Made by a program: the position numbers and the translations under genes
The notes under the pieces: model-generated
Seen by the model: the letters and a program-made list of their open reading frames with translations, nothing else
Told to the model about the DNA's origin: nothing
Database searches by the model: none
NCBI GenBank assembly: GCA_945862145.1
Contig: CAMAXE010000009.1
Location: forward strand, 62,001 to 126,000
DNA length: 64,000 bases
Direction: 5' to 3'
Origin: Klebsiella pneumoniae
GTDB lineage: Bacteria; Pseudomonadota; Gammaproteobacteria; Pseudomonadales; UBA5518
In this document: positions 10,415 through 18,749 of the stretch, one piece after another
Numbering within the stretch: position 1 is the stretch's first letter
Layout: each line of letters begins with the position of its first letter

Positions 10415-10443
10415 GACAGCAGCCCCTCTCCGGGGCTGCTGTC
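10415..10443. terminator. Strong hairpin, probable terminator
   Basis: GACAGCAGCCCC and GGGGCTGCTGTC form a perfect 12-bp stem with a 5-nt loop, starting 12 bp after the stop of the secreted repeat protein. It lacks a T-tract, so it may act with help or as an mRNA-stabilising 3' structure. Confidence 0.6.
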
Positions 10444-10662
10444 GTGGGCATGGCCCGCCTACCGAACCGGCCGTCGCTGCGTGAACGGTCGAAGCGCACG
10501 GGCGTAGCGCGAACTTCCGAGCTGCGGGCATGCAAGCTTCGTGGTGTCAGAGAACACTGCTGGCCCTGCGCCGACCGTGCTAATAGCATGGGGGCGCTGG
10601 CCGTTGGCTGAACGGCGTCTGCAGCGCCTGCCCAGTACGGCATCAACCGAATGGAGTCCACC

Positions 10663-11082
10663 ATGCACCCTATCGTCGGAGGCTGCCTCTGCGGCGCCGT
10701 TCGCTACACCTCGAAGTCTCCGCCGCTGATGACGGCAATCTGCAGTTGCAAGCATTGCCAGCGCCAGAGCGGCACAGCCTTCTCGGTGCTGGTGGCGGTG
10801 ACCAAGGGCTCGCTCGAATTTGTGGGCGACGAACCGAGCACCTATCACGACAGCGGCAGCAGCGGCTCGCCCGTGCTGCGGCGCTTCTGCGCCAAGTGCG
10901 GGTCTCCGATCTTCTCGGAAGTGGCTGTCACGCCGGCAATGGATTGGCTGAAGGCCGGCACGCTAGACGATGCCTCGTGGCTCGAACCGACGGTTGGCAT
11001 TTGGGACGAGTCGGCGCAACCCTGGGTGCCTAAAAGCGATCGGATCGCTTACTTCCCGCAGAGCCCTCCCGCGGCGGGCTGA
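10663..11082 (+). CDS. GFA-family zinc protein, copy 1
   Basis: Member of the glutathione-dependent formaldehyde-activating (GFA/Mss4-like) fold family; the members are varied and most are uncharacterised, so catalysis is not claimed. The 139 residues carry the zinc motifs GGCLCGAVRY, CSCKHCQRQSG and FCAKCGSPIF. An in-frame ATG at 10651 adds four residues, but GGAG lies 9 nt before the ATG at 10663, which I prefer. A second copy at 21369-21788 differs at 13 of 143 aligned positions counted from the upstream ATG. The similarity extends about 100 bp upstream and 35 bp downstream, so this is a DNA-level duplication. Confidence 0.88.
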   Translation: MHPIVGGCLCGAVRYTSKSPPLMTAICSCKHCQRQSGTAFSVLVAVTKGSLEFVGDEPSTYHDSGSSGSPVLRRFCAKCGSPIFSEVAVTPAMDWLKAGTLDDASWLEPTVGIWDESAQPWVPKSDRIAYFPQSPPAAG

Positions 11083-11214
11083 ATGGCGAGGTCACGACGG
11101 CTCGACTGTTTCTGTCGCCCGCCGAACAGCGCGGTCGCATATGTTCGTGCGCAGCGTGTAGCCCCAGCGAACCCCGAAGGCAAATCTTGGTGACTGCATC
11201 GCAGTAATCAAATG

Positions 11215-11507
11215 AACGGAGGTGACGCCGGCCGGAAGGGGCAGGGGGAAGAGGGGAAGCGCTCAGCCCGAGAAGTCCGCGATCGAGCGATCCGCGACCG
11301 TGCAGCGATGACGTAGGCACAGCGGCTGAAGCGCGTGTTCGACATCGACGTGGAGAGCTGCGCGCGCTGCGGTTCTGCGGTCAGGGTGATCGCCAGCATC
11401 GAGGAGCCCGTGCTGATCGAGCGGATCCTGGCGCATATGAGAGGGAGGGGAGAAAACAGTGCAGTCTCACTCGGCCCGCCGCCGACGAGGCCGCCGGTGC
11501 GTGCGTG
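11215..11507 (+). pseudogene. IS91-family transposase, C-terminal remnant
   Basis: From 11308 the frame reads M-T-stop-AQRLKRVFDIDVESC, then ARCGSAVRVIASIEE and a final helix. This is the well-known C-terminal zinc-ribbon region of IS91-like (Y2) transposases, where the stop replaces the usual Trp. The preceding VTPAGRGRGKRG and AQPEKSA lie in a different frame (11221 onward), so there is also a frameshift. The N-terminal catalytic domain is absent. The stretch 11508-11760 after it holds no recognisable gene. Confidence 0.75.
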
Positions 11508-11818
11508 AGCGGCGCACACGGAAGGCGCGCGGTGAGCGGGCAGGGAGGCTGGCGATCGGGGATCGGCAGGGAGTCGTGTTGCGCGCAGGTCAGGTGCGGA
11601 GGGATCCCGGGGACTGTTAAGGCTGCGAAGGGAACTGCGCACCCCCGGAATGACGGGGCAAGCAGGGATACTCGCACGTTGGCCACCCGAGAGAACCCCG
11701 AGGGGCAGAGTCCGGTAGGGCTGAACTGGGTCTGGGAGGGGCTTTATCCTTCCTGTGCTTTCCTGTTGTGGTGTTAGCATCGCCGTTCTCAATCCGTTTC
11801 ATCTGGAGAGGTATCAAA

Positions 11819-12394
11819 ATGGCTGCTCCCGACATCAGTACGTGCGTTTCTGCAGGCATCAACGGTCTGAAGAGAGACCCTGTCACCCATATCGTGGCTT
11901 CCCTGCTGATTGGTATTGTGGGCGGCGTGTCGTTCGGTTTGCTGACTGGGCCGATGATGGTTGGTTATATGCGCATGATCCAACGCGAAGAAGCGGGTAC
12001 CAAGGCCGAGATCGCTGACGTGTTCAAGGGCTTTGACGATTTCGTGCCCGCCTTGTTGGCGGTGCTGGTGTCCAGCATCATCGTGGGTATCGGATTCATG
12101 TTGTGTGTCCTTCCCGGATTGCTGATCATGGCCCTGCTCCCCACCGCGGCCTATCTCGTCGCGGTGGGAGAAAAGGACGGTATCAACGCTATCCAGCGCG
12201 CGTGGGCGGTGGTCAAGGCCAATTTGCTGAGCGCGTTTTTGTGCAGTCTGGTGCTGGTCATCGTCGGCTCTGTCGGCGGCCTGTTGTGCGGTATCGGCAT
12301 GATCCTGACGCTGCCCATCGCCTTTATCGGCATGTACCACATGGCCAAACAATTGACCGATGGCGGTGGCGTGCCCGCGATTACCCTTGGCTGA
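11819..12394 (+). CDS. Polytopic membrane protein, unknown function
   Basis: The 191-residue hydrophobic protein has about four membrane segments (roughly residues 25-50, 75-110, 135-165 and 160-180) separated by short polar loops, including an amphipathic region with RMIQREEAGTKAE. The pattern resembles DUF975-like / glycerophosphodiesterase membrane-domain proteins, but I cannot name a family with confidence. The start at 11819 has the ribosome-binding sequence GGAGAGG. It overlaps the next gene by 35 nt, so the two are likely co-translated. Confidence 0.8.
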   Translation: MAAPDISTCVSAGINGLKRDPVTHIVASLLIGIVGGVSFGLLTGPMMVGYMRMIQREEAGTKAEIADVFKGFDDFVPALLAVLVSSIIVGIGFMLCVLPGLLIMALLPTAAYLVAVGEKDGINAIQRAWAVVKANLLSAFLCSLVLVIVGSVGGLLCGIGMILTLPIAFIGMYHMAKQLTDGGGVPAITLG

Positions 12395-12782
12395 CACCGC
12401 ACTGCTCAGCGAGCCAGAGCGTCAGTGGCGTGCCGCCCTGGTGCTGGGCTGGCCCCTGGCGCTGGTCGGTGCGCCCATGGTGATGTCCCTGGGCGACTTG
12501 CCCCTGTGCGGCTTTCGCCACGTGACGAGTTGGCCCTGCCCCTTGTGCGGCGGCACGCGCGTTTGCGCGGCGCTGGCGGAAGGCAGCGTTCTGGCCGCTT
12601 GGCAGGCCAACCCTGGCCTGCTGCTGCTCCTGGGCCTTGCGGCGGCACATTCGGTGCAGTTCGGAGTTGAAGCTTGGAGCGGGCGGCACTGGCCGCGCTG
12701 GCGCATAGGCATTGGCGCGTGGCGTGTCGGGCTTGTCGTTCTTCTGGCGGGCTGGGTGGTGCGCTTGTTGGGGCTTATGTAG
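12360..12782 (+). CDS. DUF2752 membrane protein
   Basis: The 140-residue protein carries the DUF2752 hallmark LCGFRHVTSWPCPLCGGTR (about residues 50-68), with paired cysteines at the membrane edge, followed by two hydrophobic segments (about 82-100 and 118-138). Function is unknown in this family. Its reading frame starts inside the preceding membrane-protein gene and lacks its own ribosome-binding site, supporting translational coupling. The two may form a small membrane complex. Confidence 0.8.
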   Translation: MAVACPRLPLADTALLSEPERQWRAALVLGWPLALVGAPMVMSLGDLPLCGFRHVTSWPCPLCGGTRVCAALAEGSVLAAWQANPGLLLLLGLAAAHSVQFGVEAWSGRHWPRWRIGIGAWRVGLVVLLAGWVVRLLGLM

Positions 12783-13164
12783 AGCGCCGGGTCGCACTGG
12801 GCGACGATGTTGCCCACGGGTTCTCCCTGCACGCTGGCGTGAGCTGTGAGGTGCACCAGCACGACGTGCGCGAGCGGTTGTGCCCGACGTACAAGGTCAC
12901 AGGGATGCACCGGCGGGGTCAGGTCTTCCATTTTTCATGGCCCCACTAGGTCACTTCTGGTGATCAAGACTCGACGCCTCAATCCCGAGCCGCATCATCG
13001 CCTCTGTGTACAGCGCTCTGCCACGTTCAGGCTTAATTTGAGCCGATGGCTACAGCCTGTTGCAGGGAAACCCGGATCAGCTTCACATGCTGTTGATGTG
13101 CCGGGAACTCCGGAGGCCTCATGCCCTGAAACCAGCCGGCCCCCGAAGCGCGACCCTTCACGCC
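12783..13164. other. Gene-poor stretch with an IS-end-like sequence
   Basis: No convincing gene. At 12915-12934 it contains GGGGTCAGGTCTTCCATTTT, repeated exactly and in the same orientation at 13662-13681, where it forms the end of an IS3-type remnant. The rest shows neither coding bias nor repeats that I can recognise. Confidence 0.5.
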
Positions 13165-13414
13165 ATGACCGAGCTCCGGGCGTGATGTCTTCCGGGAGGA
13201 CGGGTACCGATTCTACTTTTTCTCTCGTGAAGAGCCGCGGATGCACGTACACGTGCATAGCGCAGATGGTGAAGCAAAGTTTTGGCTTGAGCCGCAGATA
13301 GAACTGGCACAGAATCTGGCTCTGAATGATCGGCAGCTTCGCGCAGTGCGCTCCCTTATCGAGGCTCATTACGATGAAATCCTTGCGGCGTGGACAAGAC
13401 ACTTCGGCGGCTGA
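13165..13414 (+). pseudogene. DUF4160 protein, frameshifted
   Basis: The frame ending at 13414 reads VFREDGYRFYFFSREE, RMHVHVH, AEAKFWLEP-like (EAKFWLEP) and AAWTRHFGG, a clear DUF4160 domain. That frame has no ATG, GTG or TTG before residue 20 of the domain. The neighbouring frame starts at ATG 13165 (M-T-E-L-R-A) and meets TGA at 13183. Skipping one T there joins M-T-E-L-R-A directly to D-V-F-R-E-D-G and restores a full-length protein. It overlaps the DUF2442 gene by 41 nt, the usual partner of DUF4160 in toxin-antitoxin-like pairs. Confidence 0.65.
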
Positions 13415-13643
13415 AGTCACGAACGTCTCTGCCCATGGTTTCTGGATACTGCTGGCCGAAGAGGAGCTCTTTGTGCCGTTTGCGGAGTTCCCTTGGTTCC
13501 GGGACGCATCGATCCGCGCCATTACCCACATTGACTGGCCATCCGTGGACCACTTGTATTGGCCAGATCTCGACATTGACTTGGCCGTTGATTCGATTCG
13601 TCATCCTGAAAGCTTCCCGCTCGTGTCCCGCGTTCACGCCTAA
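13374..13643 (+). CDS. DUF2442 protein (partner of DUF4160)
   Basis: The 89-residue protein has the DUF2442 layout: a short N-terminal beta region (TNVSAHGFWIL), the conserved LFVPFAEFPWFRDASIRAI block (about residues 31-49) and the acidic/aromatic LYWPDLDIDLAVDSIR segment. Such proteins usually follow a DUF4160 gene and are thought to belong to type II toxin-antitoxin-like modules. The ATG at 13374 lies inside the DUF4160 frame. Whether the pair is active is doubtful because the upstream gene is frameshifted. Confidence 0.8.
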   Translation: MKSLRRGQDTSAAEVTNVSAHGFWILLAEEELFVPFAEFPWFRDASIRAITHIDWPSVDHLYWPDLDIDLAVDSIRHPESFPLVSRVHA

Positions 13644-13933
13644 GCAGTCGATGGAGTCGATGGGGTCAGGTCTTCCATTTTCACGGCGATCTCCTTCATG
13701 ACCTCGATCTCGAGATCACGCTCGACCACCAGCTTCTTGAGCCGGTTATTCTCCTGCTCAAGTTGGCGCAGACGCTTCACATCGGATGGATCCAACCCCC
13801 CGAAATGCCTGCGCCAGTTGTACAGCGTCTGGTCGCTCACCCCGTGCTTCTTGGCCACATCGGAAACCGACGTCCGGTCGGCCTCCCGCAGCATCTTCAC
13901 CATCTGTTCGTCGGTAAAACGGGTCTTCTTCAT
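13640..13933 (-). mobile_element. IS3-family OrfA remnant fused to an IS end
   Basis: The frame starting at 13933 encodes M-K-K-T-R-F-T-D-E-Q-M-V, a helix-turn-helix (SDVAKKHGVSDQTLYNWRR) and a leucine-zipper segment (RLRQLEQENNRLKKLVVERD), i.e. an IS407-type OrfA. It normally ends in Lys-Lys/Trp and continues to OrfB. Here residue 86 passes straight into the 20-bp sequence at 13662-13681 read as M-E-D-L-T-P and stops. OrfB is missing, so the element is an internal-deletion derivative. Confidence 0.8.
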
Positions 13934-14022
13934 CTCGGGCGCCCCGGATGCCGCTGATCGCGGCGCTTGTTTGCGGCACGCTGCCGTGGTTCCCTGCCGA
14001 CGAATGGATGTGCCATGGAACA

Positions 14023-14048
14023 ATCGCGGGTAAGGCCCGCTCCCACAG
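14023..14048. repeat. REP-like palindrome 1
   Basis: ATCGCGGGTAAGGCCCGCTC, followed by CCACAG, has complementary GCGGG and CCCGC arms around a short loop. The same core recurs at 14748-14773, 14787-14812 and, in the other orientation, near 57.6-57.9 kb. Dispersed copies of this kind are typical REP sequences of pseudomonads and xanthomonads. Confidence 0.75.
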
Positions 14049-14103
14049 AGTATCTGTAACCCTTGGGGTTGCAGCCGGTGCCGGCTAGGGCTACAGTCGG
14101 CAA

Positions 14104-14382
14104 ATGATCAGATCATTCGCACACAAGGGATTGGAGCGATTCTTTGTCACCGGGCGCACGGCAGGGATTCAAGCAATCCATGCAGCGAGGCTTCGGCTCA
14201 TCCTGGCGCTGCTGGATCAGGCCCGGCTGGTTGATGACCTGGACGCGCCGGGTTTGCGGCTGCACCCCCTCAAGGGGAAGCTCAAGGGTCATTGGGCGGT
14301 GACGGTCCAAGCCAACTGGCGGGTGATTTTTCGTTTTGAGAATGGCGACGCCTTCGTTGTTGATTATCTGGATTATCACTGA
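14104..14382 (+). CDS. higB: HigB-type toxin (RelE/ParE superfamily)
   Basis: The 92-residue protein fits the HigB/killer-protein family of ribosome-dependent mRNA interferases: MIRSFAHKGLERFF at the start, RLRLILALLDQA in the middle, and the conserved LKGKLKGHWAVTVQANWRVIFRFE and VDYLDYH end. It lies 6 bp before a HigA-like antitoxin in the toxin-first order typical of higBA. No good ribosome-binding site is visible. REP-like repeats flank the module on both sides. Confidence 0.92.
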   Translation: MIRSFAHKGLERFFVTGRTAGIQAIHAARLRLILALLDQARLVDDLDAPGLRLHPLKGKLKGHWAVTVQANWRVIFRFENGDAFVVDYLDYH

Positions 14383-14388
14383 GGCCTG

Positions 14389-14685
14389 ATGTCGATGCGC
14401 ATGCACAATCCCCCGCACCCGGGAGAACTCCTCCACGAGTTGTGGCTCCAGCCTCTCGGCTTGTCGATTACCGCGGCAGCAGCGCAACTCAAGGTGTCGC
14501 GCAAGACGCTCTCCGAGATCGTCAACGGGCGTGCTTCGGTTAGCGCGGAAATGGCGCTGCGCCTGGAAATGGCCTTCGGCAAGAGTGCCGAGAGCTGGCT
14601 TGCTCACCAGGCAGTGTTTGACCTGTGGCAACTGCATGCGCGCGCGCGCAAGTTGGGCGTGCGACGGATGAAGGTTGCGGCCTGA
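14389..14685 (+). CDS. higA: HigA-type antitoxin
   Basis: The 98-residue XRE-type DNA-binding protein starts [15 protein letters not shown], the HigA N-terminus, then carries a helix-turn-helix (about residues 25-50, [18 protein letters not shown]) and the conserved [14 protein letters not shown] stretch. It should neutralise HigB and repress the shared promoter. The gene follows higB by 6 bp. Confidence 0.92.
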   Translation: MSMRMHNPPHPGELLHELWLQPLGLSITAAAAQLKVSRKTLSEIVNGRASVSAEMALRLEMAFGKSAESWLAHQAVFDLWQLHARARKLGVRRMKVAA

Positions 14686-14747
14686 ACACGGTGCTGCTGG
14701 CGTAGTGATGCCTGAGCTGTAGGTCGGCCTTTAGACCGAAAGGGAAG

Positions 14748-14812
14748 ATCGCGGGCAAGACCCGCTCCCACAGGAAGAGAAGAGCAATCGCGGGCAAGGT
14801 CCGCTCCCACAG
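14748..14812. repeat. Two REP-like palindromes in tandem
   Basis: Copies at 14748-14773 and 14787-14812 share the core ATCGCGGGCAAG, then an imperfect CCGCTCCCACAG arm, and are 13 bp apart in the same orientation. They match the copy before higB. The surrounding 14686-15014 gap holds no gene. Confidence 0.75.
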
Positions 14813-15014
14813 GATGATGATCCACAGGTCAGCCATAGGGCTGGCCCGCAGATTCAGCGTGTGGCCGGCTCGGGAATCAGTCTGTCCGTTGACGGGCGTC
14901 CGGACCACCGGCTATTTTGCCGCTGCATTAACATAGACGTTACTGCACGCATGCAGCGCGGCTTGGAACCGCGTAGGCGCGCATCATCATCAACGCCCCC
15001 GGCCGCCCGCGCCT

Positions 15015-15743
15015 TCAGTCCCGTTTACGGAACACGACCACATGCTGCCAGGGCAGCGTGCTCACAGTGCGTTCCCACTCCAGCGGGAAGACAGCGGCCT
15101 CGCGTTTGATCTGCGCCACGCTCATCTTATGCAGCGGCTTGATGGGCACGCCGGGATCTTCAGCCTTGTACTCGACGAAGACGACGCGGCCGCCGGGCTT
15201 GATGGCCTTCAGCACGCTGGCCATCACCTCGTAGGGGTTAGCCAGCTCGTGATAGACGTCGACCATGACCGCGAGGTCCACCGAAGCGGCGGGCAGCTTG
15301 ACGTCGTCGACCGAGCTCAGGCGCGCCTCGATCTGCGTCAGGCCGCTGCTCTTGGCGCTGGCCTGAAGCAGGCTGATCATTTCCGGCTGCACATCGACAG
15401 CCCAGACCTTGCCGCCCGGCATCACCGTCGGTGCCATGCGCCGCGACAGGTAACCGGTGCCGGCGCCGATGTCGGCCACCACCATTCCGGGGCGCAGCGC
15501 CAGGGCGGCCAGCAACAGGTCGGTGCGCTCTTCGCGCTCACGTTCCTCCCGCTCGAGCCATGCTGCGCCTTGCCAGCCCATCACCGCAGCGATCTCACGC
15601 GCCATGTAGCGCTTGCCGATGCCGTCGGTGCTCGCCGGCGCGGGAGGGTAACGCTGAGCAAACGCGGCGGGCTGCGCCAGCGCGGCGCTCGTCGCCAGCA
15701 GACAGGCAAGAAAGATCCACCGCGAGCAAGTTACAGCGTTCAT
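15015..15743 (-). CDS. Exported SAM-dependent methyltransferase-like protein
   Basis: The 242-residue protein has a probable signal peptide (residues 1-30, ending ALAQPAAFAQ) followed by a class I methyltransferase domain. Motif I is VADIGAGTGYLSRRM (about residues 89-103), the acidic residue of motif II is in VWAVDVQPEM, and LAVMVDVYHEL forms the post-motif region. Methyltransferases with an export signal of this type are known as a hypothetical periplasmic family; the substrate is unknown and SAM supply in the periplasm is unclear. The frame is open to 15809, but the ATG at 15743 best begins the signal peptide. Confidence 0.82.
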   Translation of the reverse strand: MNAVTCSRWIFLACLLATSAALAQPAAFAQRYPPAPASTDGIGKRYMAREIAAVMGWQGAAWLEREEREREERTDLLLAALALRPGMVVADIGAGTGYLSRRMAPTVMPGGKVWAVDVQPEMISLLQASAKSSGLTQIEARLSSVDDVKLPAASVDLAVMVDVYHELANPYEVMASVLKAIKPGGRVVFVEYKAEDPGVPIKPLHKMSVAQIKREAAVFPLEWERTVSTLPWQHVVVFRKRD

Positions 15744-16031
15744 CGCGGCACCAGCCAAATTTCGTCGGGGTGCATGCACCATGGTGCCACGGGGACGTTG
15801 TCGTCTCATGAAGCTAACTCCTCCAATGACCGCGGCGCTGTCATGAACCGCACCCCACCGACAGCTAGGTCGGCCAAAAAATGCGCGGCCGATAGCGACC
15901 CGTGGGCTGCGGCCGGACCCGTGGACACACGCCCAAGGCTAACGCAAACGCGGACGTCTTTGGATGCAATGTCCGTTTCGGGCCCCCATGCCGACGAATA
16001 CAGAATATGGCAGTCGGGCCTGCAATCACCG
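15744..16031. other. Gap with no recognised gene
   Basis: About 290 bp between the methyltransferase and an IS fragment. I see no coding region, repeat or promoter here that I can support. Confidence 0.4.
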
Positions 16032-16174
16032 ATGTTGACCGACGAGGGGCGAGTCTTGTCGATGGAGTGGTTCCGCACTCGCAACGAGGCGAAGGTGGTT
16101 ATCGAGGAGTGGCGGCGTCACTACAATGAGGTGCGACCGCATTCGAGTCTGGGTCAGCAGACCCCGGCAGCGTT
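16029..16174 (+). mobile_element. IS3-family OrfB, 3' end fragment
   Basis: The frame reads SMEWFRTRNEAKVVIEEWRR, then HYNEVRPHSSLG and TPAAF. This is the C-terminal DDE-adjacent end of an IS407-type OrfB. Only about 50 residues remain and upstream OrfB sequence is absent. Its right edge is fused to the truncated substrate-binding-protein gene at about 16175. Confidence 0.8.
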
Positions 16175-16834
16175 CAACAGATCCTGCGGCGTAGCCGCGA
16201 AACCCGAGGCCAATTTCCAATGATGGAATGGCCCGAGGAAAGCCGGCAGGTCAGTAATGCATGCGGCACCCCCTTGGATCAACAATTGACTTGTACCGTC
16301 TCGCGGCACCTTGACAACGCTTTCCCCCTCTGGAAACAACGCTCGCACCAATTCATCCAGTACCAGAAGGTCACCACCGCCGGCCACTCCGATGGTTTTA
16401 CCCACAATCTCGCGATCAGAGGTCACTCCCAGACTTGGGCGACACATCAGCAATATCGGAGACGACTGGTGAATTTGCGCAATGTTGGTGACTTGTTGGC
16501 CAGTCTGGTCGAAAGCGTGCGCGCCTCTGAGTGTGGCTATCGCCACATCGACGCGACTGTCGCGCAGAAGTTCAAGAGGGTTTTCGCGCGCATTACCCGG
16601 TAACAGAGCAACATCGAGTCCCTCCTTTTCAAAATATCTTCCGCGCTGTGCCATGTAAAACCCAGCGAATTGCGTTTGGTGTGTCCAACTCAGTTGGACA
16701 GTGAGTTTTTGAAGCGGGGGATGCGCTGGAGTGGCGGGCTGTGCTATCGCAGCCGACGTAAACATAAAAAAGATCAGGCACCCAACAGCTCGGTTCAATA
16801 AGCTGGACACAAAAATCAATGCGCTGTGCAGCAT
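16175..16834 (-). pseudogene. NMT1/THI5-type substrate-binding protein, truncated
   Basis: The frame begins at ATG 16834 with a hydrophobic signal segment (ending FTSAAIAQPA). It continues with the NMT1 family pattern: KLTVQLSWTHQTQFAGFYMA, FEKEGLDVALLPG, LLRDSRVDVAIA, and VGKTIGVAGGGDLLVLDEL. The reading frame stops at 16154 within the fused IS fragment after about 225 residues. A full NMT1 domain needs about 300, so its C-terminal lobe is lost. Related domains bind pyrimidine-like ligands in ABC transporters or form sensor inputs of signalling proteins. Confidence 0.7.
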
Positions 16835-16912
16835 GTCATAGCAACCGTTGTGGGCCTCGCACAGTAATGTGCGGCGATCGGGGATTTTCAAGGTAGTTGT
16901 CGCGTGAGCCAT

Positions 16913-17660
16913 TCACGTAGCCTTTCGTTTCTGTCCGCGATCGACCTCGCGTTCCGGGTTGAGCCATACCGCGGCAGGGAAAAACCAGTTCCGGGTTTTG
17001 CCTGGCCAGCGTAGCGGTTGCCTCTCGCGCGCGGCCTCGTACACGGCTATCCGATGCCGCAGTAATCCCTGCGCTTCCCCATGATGTCGCTGTGCCGGCG
17101 TCACGTACCTGATCCCGCTGTGGCGGTGCTCCTCGTTGTACCACTGCACGAAGCGCTGCACCCATGCTCTAACCGCCCCGGGACGTCCATCCTCGGCGCG
17201 GTGAGTCCACCGTTGTACCGTACGCACGCTCACACCCAGTTCCTCACAGGCCTGCTCCCGCCGCGCCCCGGTGGCCACGGCTTGACCAGTCAAGTTAACA
17301 GTCTTGCGGCGATCTGGAGCGCTGCTGCTCACAGGCTACGCGCCACTCCCGCACCTGCTCGACGCACAGCCCCTTGCGACGGCAGTACTCCGCCAACTCC
17401 GACTCGCTCAAGGCTGCGCTCTCCAGCACGACCCGAAACTTCTCCTGACTCGATCACCCTTCCGGGCTCTTCCCATCTCCTGGCACCACGGCAGCTGCTG
17501 CTCTGGCTTGCTTGCTTGCGCCAAGCATAGAGCGTTATCGCCGAGACGCCTGTTTCCTCGGCCAGCTCCGACACCGTCCGGTTCCCCGGAGGCATCAGCT
17601 GCCGCAACCCGCACTCCCTGCGTTCAACTGAATACTGTCCCACTTCGGGCTCTCATCCGC
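16913..17660 (-). mobile_element. IS3-family element with internal deletion
   Basis: From the right, an OrfA start (about 17643) encodes PPGNRTVSELAEETGVSAIT and LYAWRK, then loses frame; the OrfA tail LSESELAEYCRRKGL and EQVREWRVACEQQ appears in another frame. OrfB begins SSSAPDRRKTVNLTGQAVA with its helix-turn-helix (CEELGVSVRTVQRWTH). After residue 52 it jumps to the C-terminal FVQWYNEEHRHSGIRYVTP and YEAARERQPLRW blocks, ending at 16913. The whole DDE core is missing, so the copy cannot transpose itself. Confidence 0.8.
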
Positions 17661-17689
17661 CCGCCGACCTGCTCTTCGACTAAATCAGC

Positions 17690-17996
17690 TGACACGACAA
17701 CTATCCTGACGTGGCGGGTTACGGCGCTCACATATATTCCTGAAGTGTTGATTCAAGCAATTTATTCCCCCAAATATCGTGATGAATTTGTTTCCGCTCG
17801 ATTAACGCTTTCTGAGCTGGAGAGACTCGGGGGCTGCATTGCTGCTGAGGCAAATCACATAAAAAATCAGGAAGCTGCGAAAAGCCTGGATGCCGTATTT
17901 CAGAAAATCAAACAGTTAAATCTGAAGTGTTGCGATGAATATTCATCTATTCAGGAGATATCAATTTCTCAATTGACCAAGAACCTGGATTCGTAA
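17690..17996 (+). pseudogene. C-terminal fragment of an unrecognised gene
   Basis: An open frame of about 100 codons ending at TAA 17996 lies directly after the IS3 remnant. It is AT-richer than its surroundings and encodes a helical segment with ARLTLSELERLGGCIAAEAN and DAVFQKIKQLNLKCCDEYS. There is no ATG; GTG 17745 and TTG 17748 are the only start candidates. Its 5' part was probably removed with the IS insertion. I do not recognise a family. Confidence 0.45.
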
Positions 17997-18162
17997 GCGC
18001 GTGCCCAGACAATTGGGAGCGGTACAAGGGGATCAGTCAACCGATCCAGAGGGTTGTTTCTTGGGTAAGAAGGCTGTACCGTACTCAGAGTAAAAATGCC
18101 AATCTCCATATCTGATAACGGCTCTGTTGCCAGTAACGCTTTCTAACCAAGGGGAACCTAAG

Positions 18163-18561
18163 ATGTCCGAGACGTTTGAGAAACTGATGAATGGATCTGA
18201 TGGTGGGTTAGCGCTGCTCCAGGTTTTGGCAGAGAACTGCTTCGACTCTGTGTTGATCACCGATGCATCGGTGGAAGGCAAGATTATTTACGCCAACAAG
18301 TCGTTCAAAAAACTAACTGGCCACGACCCATCCGAAGTAATCGGCAAGACGCCTCGGATTCTTCAAGGCACGGGAACAGATTCCAAGGTCATAGAAAGGC
18401 TTTCCGTAGCGTTGAAGTCAGGCGGAAAATTTGAAGGCAAGGCGATTAACTATAAGAAAGATGGCACACCCTTCATTATGTATTGGCGTGTGCTGCCTAT
18501 TAAAGTTGGCAAGAAAATCTCTGCTTGGCTTGCTATTCAGCGTGAGGGATCGGTCATCTAA
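18163..18561 (+). CDS. Single PAS-domain protein, LOV-like without the photoactive Cys
   Basis: The 132-residue protein is one PAS fold: CFDSVLITDASVEGKIIYAN, FKKLTGHDPSEVIGKTPRIL, LQGTGTD, and AINYKKDGTPFIMYWRVLPI. This is the pattern of LOV domains, but the segment that reads NCRFLQ in photoactive LOV proteins reads TPRILQ here, so no flavin-adduct cysteine is present. There is no output domain. It may be a stand-alone sensor or partner protein. Its lower GC content differs from neighbours and it sits among IS debris, suggesting acquisition. Confidence 0.85.
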   Translation: MSETFEKLMNGSDGGLALLQVLAENCFDSVLITDASVEGKIIYANKSFKKLTGHDPSEVIGKTPRILQGTGTDSKVIERLSVALKSGGKFEGKAINYKKDGTPFIMYWRVLPIKVGKKISAWLAIQREGSVI

Positions 18562-18749
18562 GATGTGTGGTTTGCACCAGATTTGTATTCTCGCGATTCT
18601 GTAATTCTCAAACGAGTGCAGAAGCAGAGTTAGAGATGCGTCATCTGGTGCCCAACCATGCGTCTACAGCAGACCCCGGGTACGGGTGAGCCTGTCGATC
18701 GCCGCAATCGGCAGCTACATCGCTACCCAGGTGGCGGCATTGACTCTGA

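Noticed and set aside
10550-10662. Possible integron attC-like site at the GFA unit edge
   Set aside because: No RYYYAAC/GTTRRRY core pair or attC fold could be found, and no integrase gene is near, so the cassette idea was not used for integrons.
16220-16603. Plus-strand open frame at 16.2-16.6 kb
   Set aside because: It lies antisense to the truncated NMT1-type gene and has no recognisable domain.
18579-18749. Possible tail of another gene before the SDR scrap
   Set aside because: A short hydrophobic reading (SLSIAAIGSYIATQV) can be made, but it has no start or homology that I recognise, so no feature was called.
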